A stretch of DNA of 64,000 nt, taken from assembly GCF_017948265.1 (NCBI RefSeq), contig NZ_CP072852.1:1364001-1428000 (forward strand), given 5' to 3'. The position numbers and the translations under genes are program-made. Below the pieces are notes generated by a model. It was not told the DNA's origin, did no database searches, and saw nothing but the letters and a program-made list of their open reading frames with translations. The stretch comes from Rhodoferax sp. PAMC 29310. GTDB lineage: Bacteria > Pseudomonadota > Gammaproteobacteria > Burkholderiales > Burkholderiaceae_C. Below are positions 55,397-64,000 of this stretch, piece after piece; positions within the stretch are counted from its first letter, which is position 1; the number at the start of each line of letters is the position of its first letter.

Positions 55397-56026
55397 TCAA
55401 TGCAGATGGCGGGGTTTTCTACCGCCTCCGTGCCCGCCTCCGTGTCCACCTCCTGAGCCTCTAGGCGGGCGTCCGAGTTGAAGTGAGCTAACCAAGTCAT
55501 CAAATCGTTGTGCGAACAGCTTGTCGACTTCAGCAACTACGCCGCCAAGCTCAGCGCCATCGAAATGACGCTCCATCAAGTTAATGACGTCTTGAACCAG
55601 CAAATCACGCTGCACCTGCATGATTGCGGCTGGATCTGGCCCTACAAATAGCACCAAGAAGTCATCACGAGACTCGCTAGATGAGCGCTCGTCGTCTTCG
55701 TCAAATTCGACGTCATAAAAAGTAACCTCAACAGACGCGCCAGTGAGCGCCAAATCATTGAGATTCATGCACATTTCGTCTAATACCTGGCGGAAATCGT
55801 CGTCACCAGGCACCGTCCAGCACATTTGCAGAAGGTGCTCTTGAGCATCGAACCTGATGCCCGGCTCGTCCTCGTAGGAGCTTCCTGAACCGTCCGCTAA
55901 CGACTTGGCTCCAGCGTATCGCCACAAGGGTTTTAGAGCATCATGCAGCTGTTCAAAAACGACATTGGGCCGAAGGGAAACTTGCCCATGAACATGGATT
56001 TCAAACGGTGTATTAAAGCGTGACAT
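55397..56026 (-). CDS. Hypothetical acidic protein with a Gly-His-rich tail
   Basis: The 209-residue protein is not assigned to a family here. The N-terminus (FNTPFEIHVHGQVSLRPNVVFEQLHDALKPLWRYAG) and the middle (FDEDDERSSSESRDDFLVLFVGPDPAAIMQVQRDLLVQDVINLMERHF) look like a folded cytoplasmic protein. The last 25 residues contain GGGHGGGHGGGRKPRHLH, a repetitive histidine tail that could bind metal ions or come from a slipped DNA repeat. No neighbours suggest a function. Confidence 0.75.
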   Translation of the reverse strand: MSRFNTPFEIHVHGQVSLRPNVVFEQLHDALKPLWRYAGAKSLADGSGSSYEDEPGIRFDAQEHLLQMCWTVPGDDDFRQVLDEMCMNLNDLALTGASVEVTFYDVEFDEDDERSSSESRDDFLVLFVGPDPAAIMQVQRDLLVQDVINLMERHFDGAELGGVVAEVDKLFAQRFDDLVSSLQLGRPPRGSGGGHGGGHGGGRKPRHLH

Positions 56027-56465
56027 GTGTTATCTGTTCGGAGTGAAGGTCGGGGTCCGTTTTCATTTAATTGCAGTATGACCTCCAACCTCTCACTTTT
56101 GAGTTTCTTCGACACTGCTTCAGTGCCGCCTGGTAGGCTGCGCCCCAGTTACAGGGCTATCGATAGGTGTAAATTCATTGTGCCATGTTGTCAACAACAT
56201 CTGTCATCACTCTCCCGAATCAAGATACGACTGACCCGCACCGCCACTGGTCGGTGCCAACAGCCGCGCCTCACTCCGCCATTGAATCCTGAGTTCTATA
56301 CCGCATTGCCGATGCAAAGGTTAACCTTGAATCCAAAGGGTACGACAGCGATGTTCGATCAAGGGTGGGTGCAGACATCACCGACAGATCTGCTTTGAAT
56401 CAGCCGCCAATCATTGCTGGCTTGAGGACCTGACAGCGAACTCGGAAACAAATGACGCCAACATC
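56027..56465. other. Gene-poor stretch before the tRNA cluster
   Basis: No convincing gene was found. A short open frame of about 46 codons near 56298-56440 (YRIADAKVNLESKGYDSDV and on) has a protein-like look but no start codon or ribosome-binding site. It may be the remains of a gene. Confidence 0.3.
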
Positions 56466-56502
56466 AAAAAACCCGACGAGGCAGCTTGCCGAGCGAGTCA
56501 GG
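56466..56502 (-). terminator. Terminator of the tRNA cluster
   Basis: On the minus strand CCTGAC and GTCGGG pair (one G-U) around an inner GGCA/TGCC stem, followed by six Ts. It lies 30 bases after the last tRNA (Leu). Confidence 0.55.
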
Positions 56503-56532
56503 TCATAAAAGACTTGACAAGGTGAAGCGCAT

Positions 56533-56625
56533 TGGTGCCCGAGACCGGAATCGAACCGGTACGCCCGTTATTCACGAAGCGGCGGATTTTAAGTCCGATG
56601 TGTCTACCTATTTCACCACTCGGGC
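56533..56625 (-). tRNA. tRNA-Leu (UAA)
   Basis: The 93-base cloverleaf, including the encoded CCA, begins GCCCGAGTGG and ends CTCGGGCACCA. The anticodon loop ACTTAAAATC reads UAA. The long variable arm is typical of leucine tRNAs, and the T-arm has GGTTCGATTCC. Confidence 0.93.
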
Positions 56626-56701
56626 ATCATGACCAAATCGAAACAAAACGGCCCCGCTGAATAAAGCAACGAGGCCACATGTCCAGCTTTTGTCAATATT
56701 C

Positions 56702-56775
56702 TGGAGGCGCGACCCAGAGTCGAACTGGGCTACACGGATTTGCAATCCGTTGCATAACCGATTTGCTATCGCGCC
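56702..56775 (-). tRNA. tRNA-Cys (GCA)
   Basis: The 74-base cloverleaf with encoded CCA begins GGCGCGATAGC and ends GTCGCGCCTCCA. The anticodon loop TTGCAAA reads GCA. Confidence 0.94.
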
Positions 56776-56819
56776 TTAATTTCTAAAAAAATAGGAAGCC
56801 ATGCTTCCCATTTTTACCC

Positions 56820-56895
56820 TGGAGCGGGAGAAGAGTCTCGAACTCTCGACCTCAACCTTGGCAAGGTTGCGCTCTACCAACTGAGCTACTCCCGC
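56820..56895 (-). tRNA. tRNA-Gly (GCC), copy 1
   Basis: The 76-base cloverleaf begins GCGGGAGTAGCTCAG and ends CTCCCGCTCCA with encoded CCA. The anticodon loop TTGCCAA reads GCC. The acceptor stem has a G-C pair at its seventh position where copy 2 has A-T. Confidence 0.95.
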
Positions 56896-56928
56896 ATAAA
56901 CCCAGAAAAATATAGGGTTAAAAACACT

Positions 56929-57004
56929 TGGAGCGGGAAAAGAGTCTCGAACTCTCGACCTCAACCTTGGCAAGGTTGCGCTCTACCAACTGAGCTATTC
57001 CCGC
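56929..57004 (-). tRNA. tRNA-Gly (GCC), copy 2
   Basis: The 76-base cloverleaf begins GCGGGAATAGCTCAG and ends TTCCCGCTCCA. It is identical to copy 1 except for the paired change in the acceptor stem (G-C in copy 1, A-T here). It is the first tRNA of the minus-strand cluster Gly-Gly-Cys-Leu. Confidence 0.95.
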
Positions 57005-57065
57005 GTTTCCAGACTTTAAATTATAGCGTGATAAAAGATTGATTGTTAAAAATCAAATAATTTCA

Positions 57066-59510
57066 TTAATGCTTAATGGACGCACTTAACCCTCCAGTCG
57101 CTGGAGATGCCTCAGTAACTGCTGGCGCAACGGCGAGCTCCTCATCGGGCAACGGCGTTGGCATTTTCTCCAGTGCAATTTCAAGCACTTTATCGATCCA
57201 TCGCACTGGCACGATTTCCAGACCATCTTTCACATTCGCCGGGATGTCTTGCAAGTCTTTTGCATTCTCTTCAGGAATAATGACCGTCTTGATGCCACCT
57301 CTCAAAGCGGCGAGCAATTTTTCCTTCAGGCCGCCAATGGCGGTCACCTCGCCACGCAAGGTGATCTCACCCGTCATAGCCACATCACCCCGGACCGGTA
57401 TCCCAGTCATTGCCGACACAAATGCGGTCGTCATCGCCGCACCTGCACTGGGGCCGTCTTTGGGAGTAGCACCGTCCGGCACGTGGATGTGAATATCCTT
57501 TTTCTCGAAAAATTCATCTTTAATGCCCAAGCGACGTGAGCGACTCCGCACAACTGTTCGTGCAGCCTCAACCGATTCCTTCATGACATCGCCCAACGAA
57601 CCAGTGCGGGTAATCACTCCCTTACCCGGCATCATGGCCGCCTCAATGGTCAGCAAATCACCGCCCACTTCAGTCCAGGCCAGGCCGACCACTTGACCGA
57701 CTTGATTCTGTTGCTCAGCGCGTCCGTAGTTGTATTTCCTGACCCCGAGGAAGTCATTCAAGTTTTCCGAATTCACGGTAACCAGAGGCTTAAGTTGTTT
57801 CAACTGCAAGCCTTTGACCACCTTTCGGCAAATCTTTGACAGTTCCCGCTCCAACGAACGCACACCAGCTTCGCGAGTGTAATAACGCACGATGTCACGC
57901 ACAGCCTCCTCAGCAACAAGTAACTCCGTCACCTTGACGCCGTTGTTCTTGAGTTGTTTTGGCAGCAAGTACTTGATCGCAATACTGACCTTCTCATCCT
58001 CTGTGTAGCCAGATAGACGAATCACCTCCATGCGGTCGAGGAGTGCTGAAGGGATGTTCATTGAGTTGGACGTTGCAACGAACATCACGTCACTCAAATC
58101 GAAATCAACTTCGACATAGTGATCACCGAACTTGTGGTTTTGCTCAGGGTCTAGTACTTCAAGCAAGGCACTGGACGGGTCACCCCTGAAATCGGCGCCT
58201 AATTTATCAATTTCATCAAGCAAAAAGAGTGGATTGCGCGTGCCGACCTTGGACAAGCTCTGCAGAACCTTGCCTGGCATCGCACCAATGTAGGTGCGGC
58301 GATGCCCCCTGATTTCGGCCTCATCCCGCATACCGCCCAGAGCCATTCGAACGTACTTACGTCCCGTCGCCTTGGCAATTGACTCTCCCAAAGAGGTTTT
58401 ACCAACGCCAGGTGGGCCGACCAAACACAGGATCGGTGCCTTTACTTTGTCGACACGTTGTTGAACCGCCAGGTACTCAAGAATACGGTCTTTGACTTTG
58501 TCAAGCCCGTAGTGATCTTCATTGAGAACCAACTCGGCGGCACCTAAATCGTGCTTGATTTTTGTTTTCCCGGCCCAGGGCAATCCTGTGAGCACGTCAA
58601 TGTAGGTACGGACAACAGTCGCCTCAGCTGACATTGGCGACATCAGCTTGAGCTTTTTCAGCTCCGCCTCGGCCTTTTTCAACGCTTCCTTCGGCATTCT
58701 GGCCGCTTTTATCTTTTTCTCAACCTCGTCGATGTCAGCGCCATCTTCGCCTTCACCCAACTCTTTCTGAATGGCTTTGACCTGCTCGTTCAGATAAAAG
58801 TCGCGTTGATTTTTCTCCATTTGGCGTTTGACGCGGCCGCGAATTTTCTTGTCGACGTTCAGAATATCAACTTCACGCTCTATTTGCTCGTAAAGGTTTT
58901 CAAGACGCTCCTTGACACTGGCCAAGTCGAGAACGGCTTGCTTGCTGTCAAGCTTCAACGGCAGGTGGGCCGCAATCGTGTCCGCCAGTCGACCAGCGTC
59001 GTCAATCCCGGAAATTGACGTCAAAATTTCCGGTGGAATTTTTTTGTTCAGTTTGACGTACTGATCAAACTGCTGCATTACGGCGCGGCGCAATGCCTCA
59101 ACTTCACTTGCCTTGCCACGGGGCTTAGCCTCCGGCTCGGTCACAACTTCAAGTGGTGTGACATTGGCGGAAAAGTGTGACTCACCCTCGTCGATCTTGT
59201 TCACCCGAGCGCGTTGCTGACCTTCAACTAGGACTTTAACGGTGCCATCCGGCAACTTCAACATCTGCAGAATGGTTGAGACGCAACCGACGTCAAACAT
59301 GTCAGTGACCAGAGGGTCATCTTTGGCTGCAGCTTTTTGCGCGACCAGCATGATGCGACGCTCAGCATCCATGGCAGCTTCAAGTGCCTTGATGCTTTTT
59401 GGGCGACCGACGAACAACGGAATCACCATGTGCGGAAAGACGACAACGTCGCGCAATGGCAAGAGAGGCAAATCTATAGCGACAGCAGGTAGTGGGGTGT
59501 GACCAGACAT
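57066..59510 (-). CDS. lon: ATP-dependent protease Lon
   Basis: The 814-residue protease degrades misfolded and regulatory proteins. It has an N-terminal substrate domain (LPLLPLRDVVVFPHMVIPLFVGRPKSI), a central AAA+ domain with Walker A GPPGVGKTSLGESIA (about 365) and Walker B FLLDEIDKLG, and the C-terminal Ser-Lys protease domain with the catalytic serine in DGPSAGAAMTTA (about 693) and the lysine shortly after in GLKEKLLAALRGG. Length and motifs are standard. It is the last gene of the tig-clpP-clpX-lon series. Confidence 0.97.
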   Translation of the reverse strand: MSGHTPLPAVAIDLPLLPLRDVVVFPHMVIPLFVGRPKSIKALEAAMDAERRIMLVAQKAAAKDDPLVTDMFDVGCVSTILQMLKLPDGTVKVLVEGQQRARVNKIDEGESHFSANVTPLEVVTEPEAKPRGKASEVEALRRAVMQQFDQYVKLNKKIPPEILTSISGIDDAGRLADTIAAHLPLKLDSKQAVLDLASVKERLENLYEQIEREVDILNVDKKIRGRVKRQMEKNQRDFYLNEQVKAIQKELGEGEDGADIDEVEKKIKAARMPKEALKKAEAELKKLKLMSPMSAEATVVRTYIDVLTGLPWAGKTKIKHDLGAAELVLNEDHYGLDKVKDRILEYLAVQQRVDKVKAPILCLVGPPGVGKTSLGESIAKATGRKYVRMALGGMRDEAEIRGHRRTYIGAMPGKVLQSLSKVGTRNPLFLLDEIDKLGADFRGDPSSALLEVLDPEQNHKFGDHYVEVDFDLSDVMFVATSNSMNIPSALLDRMEVIRLSGYTEDEKVSIAIKYLLPKQLKNNGVKVTELLVAEEAVRDIVRYYTREAGVRSLERELSKICRKVVKGLQLKQLKPLVTVNSENLNDFLGVRKYNYGRAEQQNQVGQVVGLAWTEVGGDLLTIEAAMMPGKGVITRTGSLGDVMKESVEAARTVVRSRSRRLGIKDEFFEKKDIHIHVPDGATPKDGPSAGAAMTTAFVSAMTGIPVRGDVAMTGEITLRGEVTAIGGLKEKLLAALRGGIKTVIIPEENAKDLQDIPANVKDGLEIVPVRWIDKVLEIALEKMPTPLPDEELAVAPAVTEASPATGGLSASIKH

Positions 59511-59630
59511 TGGGAACCTTTTAGTTACCTGTTAAAAATAGGGGGTAAATGAGAAATTTCAACCCGTAGAGCATTGTCAGCCCGCGGGTTTCGTATCAAT
59601 CAAAAGTAAACAACCCTAAAAGGGAGTTGT

Positions 59631-60896
59631 TCAAGCCTTTTTGGCCAACTCGCGGTAAACCAACAGAGGTGGCTTGTTCTCTTCAATGGTCGCTTCGTCA
59701 ACGACGACCTTTTCGACGTTGCTGGCATTGGGCAACTCATACATGGTGTCAATCAAAGACTGCTCCAGGATAGAGCGTAAGCCTCGCGCGCCAGTTTTCC
59801 GGGCCAACGCCTTTTTGGCAATTGCTTTCAATCCTGCAGGGCGAATCTCCAGCTCAACACCCTCCATCAGCAACAATTTGGCATATTGCTTCACAAGCGC
59901 ATTTTTGGGCTCAGTCAGAATTTGAACCAAGGCGTCCTCGGTCAATTCAGCCAGTGTTGCAACGACGGGCATCCGACCCACCAACTCGGGAATCAGGCCA
60001 AACTTGATCAAATCCTCGGGCTCAACGTCTTTGAACACCTCGGTCAAGCTGCGTTGCTCCTTGCTCTTGACGGACGCCCCAAACCCTATGCCGGACGACG
60101 CGGTACGGTTTTCAATGACTTTCTCGAGTCCGGAAAACGCACCGCCGCAGATGAACAGGATGTTGGTCGTGTCAACCTGAACGAAGTCTTGATTCGGATG
60201 TTTTCGCCCACCTTGTGGCGGAACGCTGGCCATCGTGCCCTCAATCAGTTTGAGCAAGGCCTGTTGCACGCCTTCGCCGGAGACATCGCGTGTGATTGAA
60301 GGGTTGTCCGACTTTCGAGTGATCTTGTCAATTTCGTCGATATAGACAATCCCCCGCTGCGCCCGCTCCACCTCGTAGTTGCAACTCTGAAGCAATTTGA
60401 GAACAATGTTTTCCACGTCTTCGCCGACGTAGCCCGCTTCGGTCAACGTGGTGGCGTCGGCCATAACAAAGGGCACATCCAACATCCGCGCCATAGTCTG
60501 TGCCAGCAGCGTTTTGCCAGATCCAGTTGGGCCAATCAGCAAAATATTGCTTTTGGCCAACTCCACATCGTCCTTTTTGGCCTTCTCTTTGTGGCGAAGG
60601 CGTTTGTAGTGGTTGTAAACGGCAACGGCCAAGGTCCGTTTTGCGGGCTCTTGACCGATCACGTAGTTGTCAAGATTACCCTTGATCTCCGCAGGCGTTG
60701 GCAATTCACTGCCGGCACCATTCACTTCGGTTGTGGCGGGGAGTTCATCGCGAATAATCTCATTGCACAGATCTATGCACTCATCGCAGACAAAAACAGA
60801 GGGGCCAGCAATGAGTTTTTTAACCTCATCCTGGCTTTTGCCGCAAAAAGAACAATAGAGAGTTTTTTCGCCCGAGGTGCCTTTTTTTTCGGCCAT
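59631..60896 (-). CDS. clpX: ATP-dependent Clp protease ATP-binding subunit ClpX
   Basis: The 421-residue AAA+ unfoldase partners with ClpP. The N-terminal zinc-binding domain carries four cysteines ([14 protein letters not shown] and [11 protein letters not shown], residues 14-43). Walker A is [15 protein letters not shown] (about 119), Walker [11 protein letters not shown], and the IGF loop that docks onto ClpP is in [11 protein letters not shown]. All parts are complete. It lies 132 bases after clpP. Confidence 0.97.
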   Translation of the reverse strand: MAEKKGTSGEKTLYCSFCGKSQDEVKKLIAGPSVFVCDECIDLCNEIIRDELPATTEVNGAGSELPTPAEIKGNLDNYVIGQEPAKRTLAVAVYNHYKRLRHKEKAKKDDVELAKSNILLIGPTGSGKTLLAQTMARMLDVPFVMADATTLTEAGYVGEDVENIVLKLLQSCNYEVERAQRGIVYIDEIDKITRKSDNPSITRDVSGEGVQQALLKLIEGTMASVPPQGGRKHPNQDFVQVDTTNILFICGGAFSGLEKVIENRTASSGIGFGASVKSKEQRSLTEVFKDVEPEDLIKFGLIPELVGRMPVVATLAELTEDALVQILTEPKNALVKQYAKLLLMEGVELEIRPAGLKAIAKKALARKTGARGLRSILEQSLIDTMYELPNASNVEKVVVDEATIEENKPPLLVYRELAKKA

Positions 60897-61028
60897 GTGA
60901 ACTACGCCTTTTTCGGAAAATTACCGAATAATACCCAAAGAGAAACGGCGCCCGCTGAAACCAGAAGACACCGTCTGTGCGCATTGGAGGCCATCAAACA
61001 AGTCGTGGACCTCGGCGCCGCTACGAGA

Positions 61029-61661
61029 TTAAGTCCGCTTCGAAATGACCTGATCGATCAAACCATAATCTTTGGACTCATCAGCGGACATGTAATAGTC
61101 ACGCTCTGTATCTTTTGCAATGCGCTCCAATGGCTGACCAGTGCGCTCCGCCAAAATTTTGTTCAGTTGCTCGCGTGTTTTCAGAATTTCGCGCGCCTGA
61201 ATTTCAATTTCGGTGGCCTGACCCTGGCTACCCCCGGATGGCTGGTGAATCATGATCTTGGAGTTGGGCAAGGAGAAGCGCTTGCCTTTCTCACCAGCTG
61301 CCAACAGGAACGCGCCCATACTGGCCGCAAAACCGATACACAGGGTTGAAACCGCTGGTTTGATGAAATTCATGGTGTCGAAAATCGCCATGCCAGCGCT
61401 CACGGACCCGCCTGGTGAGTTGATATAGAAGGAAATATCCTTGTCAGGATTTTCACTCTCCAGGAACAACAATTGAGCGACAACCAAATTGGCTGTCTGA
61501 TCGTTTACTGGACCGACCAGAAAAATCACGCGCTCTTTGAGCAGGCGCGAGTAAATGTCATACGAACGCTCACCCCGGCCCGATTGCTCGATCACCATAG
61601 GAACCATACCCAGTCCCTGTGTTTCCATTGACCCATTTCGCACGTTCATCTTGACTCCCAA
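61029..61661 (-). CDS. clpP: ATP-dependent Clp protease proteolytic subunit
   Basis: The 210-residue serine protease has the catalytic triad: Ser in [15 protein letters not shown] (about 109), His in [14 protein letters not shown] (about 134), Asp in [21 protein letters not shown] (about 183). The start is uncertain (in-frame ATGs at 61661, 61649 and 61631). The mature enzyme normally begins after a short propeptide near MVPMVIEQ. It assembles as two heptamer rings with ClpX or ClpA. Confidence 0.96.
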   Translation of the reverse strand: MGVKMNVRNGSMETQGLGMVPMVIEQSGRGERSYDIYSRLLKERVIFLVGPVNDQTANLVVAQLLFLESENPDKDISFYINSPGGSVSAGMAIFDTMNFIKPAVSTLCIGFAASMGAFLLAAGEKGKRFSLPNSKIMIHQPSGGSQGQATEIEIQAREILKTREQLNKILAERTGQPLERIAKDTERDYYMSADESKDYGLIDQVISKRT

Positions 61662-61700
61662 AATAGACAGACACTGTACCGAAAAATTGGCACCCTAATG

Positions 61701-61749
61701 AAAATGGGGCTTACCGACAAGACTACAAGTCCGGCAGAAGCCCCATTTT
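61701..61749 (-). terminator. Hairpin between tig and clpP
   Basis: AAAATGGGGCTT (61701-61712) and AAGCCCCATTTT (61738-61749) form a perfect 12-bp stem. It lies 24 bases after the tig stop and 40 bases before clpP, and the 3' arm ends in Ts on the minus strand, so it may partly end tig transcripts. Confidence 0.7.
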
Positions 61750-61773
61750 GGCCGCTTTGATGCGGCGAAACGA

Positions 61774-63084
61774 TTAGTTTTGAGCCATCAACTCATCAAA
61801 CGTAACTGTCTTCTCGTTGATTTTGGCCTGCGCCAAAACAAAATCAGTCACATTGTTTTCAATCACGATGGCTTCAACTTCCGCCAAGCGGTTGTTGTCG
61901 CTGTAGTACCAACGCATCACATCAGCGGGCTTCTCGTAGCTGGCAGCCAACTCTTCGATGTGAGCCTTGATTTGTTCAGTCTTGGCTTGCAAGCTATTCG
62001 CGCGAACCAAATCAGCCACCACCAAGCCCAAACGCACACGACGCTCAGCTTGTGGACGGAACACGTCATCAGGAATAGGTGCCTTGTCAGCGTCCTTGAT
62101 GCCGCGTTGCTTCAGGTCAGCGCGGGCGCCTTCCAGCAGACGGGCAATTTCAGCCTGAACACTGGCGTTCGGCAGATCCAACTCGGCCTTGGACACCAAT
62201 GCGTCCATAACAGCTTGTTTGTTGCGGGCCAGCAAGCGGAACTTCACTTCGCGCTCCAGGTTTTTCTTGATGTCAGCGCGCAAACCGTCGATGGTGGCGT
62301 CAGCAATACCCAAGGACTTGGCCAATGCCTCGTTCACTTCTGGCAGATTGGCGGCTTCGATTTTCTTCAACGTAACCATGAAGTCGGCAGTTTTACCAGC
62401 GACGTCTTTGCCATGATAGTCAGCCGGGAAGGCCAACTGGAAGGTCTTGCTTTCGCCGGTTTTCATACCGCGGGTCGCATCTTCAAATTCTTTCAACATC
62501 TGGCCATCGCCAACGATGAACTGGAAGTCTTCAGCTTTGCCGCCAGCGAACACTTCACCGTCGATTTTGCCTTCAAAGTCAACCGTCACGCGGTCGCCGT
62601 CAACGGTGGCAGCATCTTGAGCGCGCTGAGCGAAGGTACGCCGTTGCTTGCGCAGAATGTCGATGGTCTTGTCGATGGCGCCTGCGTCCACTTCAGCCGA
62701 GACTTTCTCGACTTCTGCGGTGGTCAGGTCGCCCATTTTGACTTCTGGGTAGACTTCGAAAATAGCGTCAAAAGCCATTTGACCTTCTGGAGCGCCTTCG
62801 CTTTCGGTGATGCGGGGCTGACCAGCCACACGCAACTTGGCTTCATTGGCAGCCACGGAAAAAGCTTCGCCGACTTTGTCATTCATGACTTCGTAGTGCA
62901 CGGAATACCCATAGCGTTGGGAAACCACCGTCATTGGGACTTTGCCTGGACGGAAACCGTCCATCTTGACCGTACGGGCCAGCTTTTTCAGGCGGGTCTC
63001 GACTTCTGACTGGATCGTCCCGACGGGCAGTGTCAGCGTGATTTTTCGTTCCAGCTTTTCCAGTGTTTCAACGGTAACAGCCAT
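61774..63084 (-). CDS. tig: Trigger factor chaperone/peptidyl-prolyl isomerase
   Basis: The 436-residue chaperone meets nascent chains at the ribosome. The N-terminal ribosome-binding motif (GFRPGKVPMTVVSQRYG, about residues 43-59), the FKBP-like PPIase domain (about 150-240, VDGDRVTVDFEGKIDGEVFAGGKAEDFQFIVGDGQMLKEFEDATRGMKTGESKTFQLAFPADYHGKDVAGKTADFMV) and the helical C-terminal domain are all present. It is the first gene of the series tig-clpP-clpX-lon on the minus strand. Confidence 0.97.
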   Translation of the reverse strand: MAVTVETLEKLERKITLTLPVGTIQSEVETRLKKLARTVKMDGFRPGKVPMTVVSQRYGYSVHYEVMNDKVGEAFSVAANEAKLRVAGQPRITESEGAPEGQMAFDAIFEVYPEVKMGDLTTAEVEKVSAEVDAGAIDKTIDILRKQRRTFAQRAQDAATVDGDRVTVDFEGKIDGEVFAGGKAEDFQFIVGDGQMLKEFEDATRGMKTGESKTFQLAFPADYHGKDVAGKTADFMVTLKKIEAANLPEVNEALAKSLGIADATIDGLRADIKKNLEREVKFRLLARNKQAVMDALVSKAELDLPNASVQAEIARLLEGARADLKQRGIKDADKAPIPDDVFRPQAERRVRLGLVVADLVRANSLQAKTEQIKAHIEELAASYEKPADVMRWYYSDNNRLAEVEAIVIENNVTDFVLAQAKINEKTVTFDELMAQN

Positions 63085-63162
63085 TGCAATGCTCCTAATT
63101 GTGATGAGATCAACAAAGGCGGCCGTCCTGCGGCTGCTCTCTGCCCCTCAAGTTATCAAAGG

Positions 63163-63249
63163 TGGTGCGCGGGGGGGGACTCGAACCCCCACACTGTTTC
63201 CAGCGTCAGGACCTAAACCTGGTGCGTCTACCAATTTCGCCACCCGCGC
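63163..63249 (-). tRNA. tRNA-Leu (UAG)
   Basis: The 87-base cloverleaf begins GCGCGGGTGGCG and ends CCCGCGCACCA with encoded CCA. The anticodon loop TTTAGGT reads UAG. A long variable arm (leucine type) and the T-arm GGTTCGAGTCC are visible. It lies just upstream of tig on the same strand. Confidence 0.94.
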
Positions 63250-63310
63250 ACTTAAAAATTAAGGGGACGGTTTAATTAACCATCCCCAAGAAATCGGTAA
63301 TCCAGTTATT

Positions 63311-64000
63311 TTAACCTGCTCCGGGGACCTCTTTCCTGACCCTGAACCAAGCCGCGTACATGGCGGGTAGCGCTAGCAGGGTCAAAATGGTCGCCACGAT
63401 CAATCCGCCCATGATCGCCACGGCCATCGGGCCCCAGAAAACCGAGCGAGACAGCGGGATCATGGCCAGCACGGCCGCAGCCGCGGTCAAAACAATCGGT
63501 CGGGCGCGGCGCACGGTGGACTCCACAATGGCATCCCATGCAGGCACGCCGTTGCTGCGATCAGTCTCAATCTGGTCAATCAAAATGACGGAGTTGCGTT
63601 GAATCATGCCCATGAGCGCAATCACACCCAGCAGCGCCACAAAGCCAAAGGGGCGATCCAGCACGAGCAACGCCCCCGCCACACCGGCAATTCCCATGGG
63701 GCCCGTCAGGAAGACCAGCATGGCCCGGCTGAAGCTGTGCAGCTGCAACATCAGCAAGGTAAAGGTGATGAACAGCATGATGGGTATGCCGGCGGCGATG
63801 GAGGCAGAGCCTTTGGAGCTCTCCTCCACAGCGCCAGCCACCTCGATGCGGTAGCCCGCATGACCCTCGGTGGACCACTTGGCCTCGATCGCTTTCAGCG
63901 CGGGGAGTACCTCTTTGCTGACGGTGGCGCCCTGCAAGCCCTCCACGATGTCACTTTGCACCGTGATCGCATAGTTGCGGTTCTCGCGCCACATCACGCC
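63311..64000 (-). CDS. RND efflux permease, C-terminal part (continues beyond the window)
   Basis: About 230 residues of the C-terminus of an AcrB-like inner-membrane pump are seen, and the frame stays open to the window edge. The membrane-helix block IPIMLFITFTLLMLQLHSFSRAMLVFLTGPMGIAGVAGALLVLDRPFGFVALLGVIALMGMIQRNSVILIDQI contains the conserved GxxxxNxxxxID region at its end, and the last helices (RARPIVLTAAAAVLAMIPLSRSVFWGPMAVAIMGGLIVATILTLLALPAMYAAWF) are complete. The substrate cannot be told from this part. A proton-driven drug or metal exporter is expected. Confidence 0.9.
   Translation of the reverse strand, partial: GVMWRENRNYAITVQSDIVEGLQGATVSKEVLPALKAIEAKWSTEGHAGYRIEVAGAVEESSKGSASIAAGIPIMLFITFTLLMLQLHSFSRAMLVFLTGPMGIAGVAGALLVLDRPFGFVALLGVIALMGMIQRNSVILIDQIETDRSNGVPAWDAIVESTVRRARPIVLTAAAAVLAMIPLSRSVFWGPMAVAIMGGLIVATILTLLALPAMYAAWFRVRKEVPGAG

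Noticed and set aside
56027..56398. Plus-strand open frame of 123 codons before the tRNA cluster
   Set aside because: Composition is not protein-like and it has no family resemblance.
61780..63009. Long plus-strand open frame (409 codons) opposite tig
   Set aside because: It mirrors the trigger factor gene, which has full motif support. The antisense protein is low in complexity and has no recognisable domain.

Overview
The window looks like a chromosomal segment of a betaproteobacterium of the family Comamonadaceae, closest in flavour to Rhodoferax/Polaromonas. The basis is protein character, GC-rich codon use, and familiar gene orders: tig-clpP-clpX-lon, exbB-exbD-lpxK-trm112-kdsB-adk, clpS-clpA-icd, and hemN-fnr beside a TauE/SafE-like protein. 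No database search was possible. Calls rest on motifs, length and gene order.

Region 1 (1-14100) is dominated by histidine catabolism. A long minus-strand run of tightly packed genes (IclR regulator, amino-acid ABC transporter, hutC, hutD, hutI, hutG, hutF, then an acyl-CoA synthetase) faces a plus-strand hutU-hutH pair. Together they encode uptake and the five-step route histidine > urocanate > imidazolonepropionate > formiminoglutamate > formylglutamate > glutamate + formate. A palindrome resembling a HutC operator lies before hutU. The left edge holds a nitrilase-family gene with an amber codon next to its catalytic cysteine.

Region 2 (14200-24650) is accessory. It has a small membrane protein that has lost its normal start codon, an IS256-family element with clear inverted repeats, and a four-gene bufferin-type cluster (DUF2282 precursor, DUF692/MNIO enzyme, DUF2063 partner, DoxX protein). 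That cluster is followed by a permuted papain-like (YiiX-type) amidase and an ABC exporter with a membrane-fusion protein. The bufferin cluster is a copper-linked ribosomal-peptide system. Its linkage to the amidase is the most interesting functional lead here.

Region 3 (24640-34400) mixes signalling, redox and metal functions: a GAF-GGDEF protein, a TauE/SafE-like protein, hemN broken by two in-frame stops, Fnr with candidate Fnr boxes, a fasciclin protein, a cation transporter behind a MerR-type operator, a ferredoxin that may be read from a leaderless mRNA, the GTPase RbgA, a patatin lipoprotein, a probably Fur-controlled iron-binding protein, and a DUF1499 protein whose ribosome-binding site lies inside a long hairpin.

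Region 4 (34375-47700) is housekeeping: clpA, clpS, icd, a DUF192 protein, sodB, xseA, exbB/exbD, lpxK, trm112, kdsB, adk, an asparaginase, and lexA with its SOS box.

Region 5 (47770-56030) carries acyl-CoA and hydroxy-acid metabolism. It includes a split pair, phosphotransferase plus acyl-CoA dehydrogenase, like the two halves of ACAD11 or LvaA/LvaC, preceded by its own Crp/Fnr regulator. An HD-GYP phosphodiesterase and a protein with a Gly-His tail follow.

Region 6 (56460-64000) has a tRNA cluster (Gly, Gly, Cys, Leu), the proteostasis cluster tig-clpP-clpX-lon, a second tRNA-Leu, and the 3' part of an RND efflux pump.

Across the window, a roughly 47-bp dispersed element recurs at least six times, four of them inside reading frames (hutD, xseA, lpxK, asparaginase) and in different frames. 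No CRISPR array, rRNA gene, prophage or replication origin was seen.
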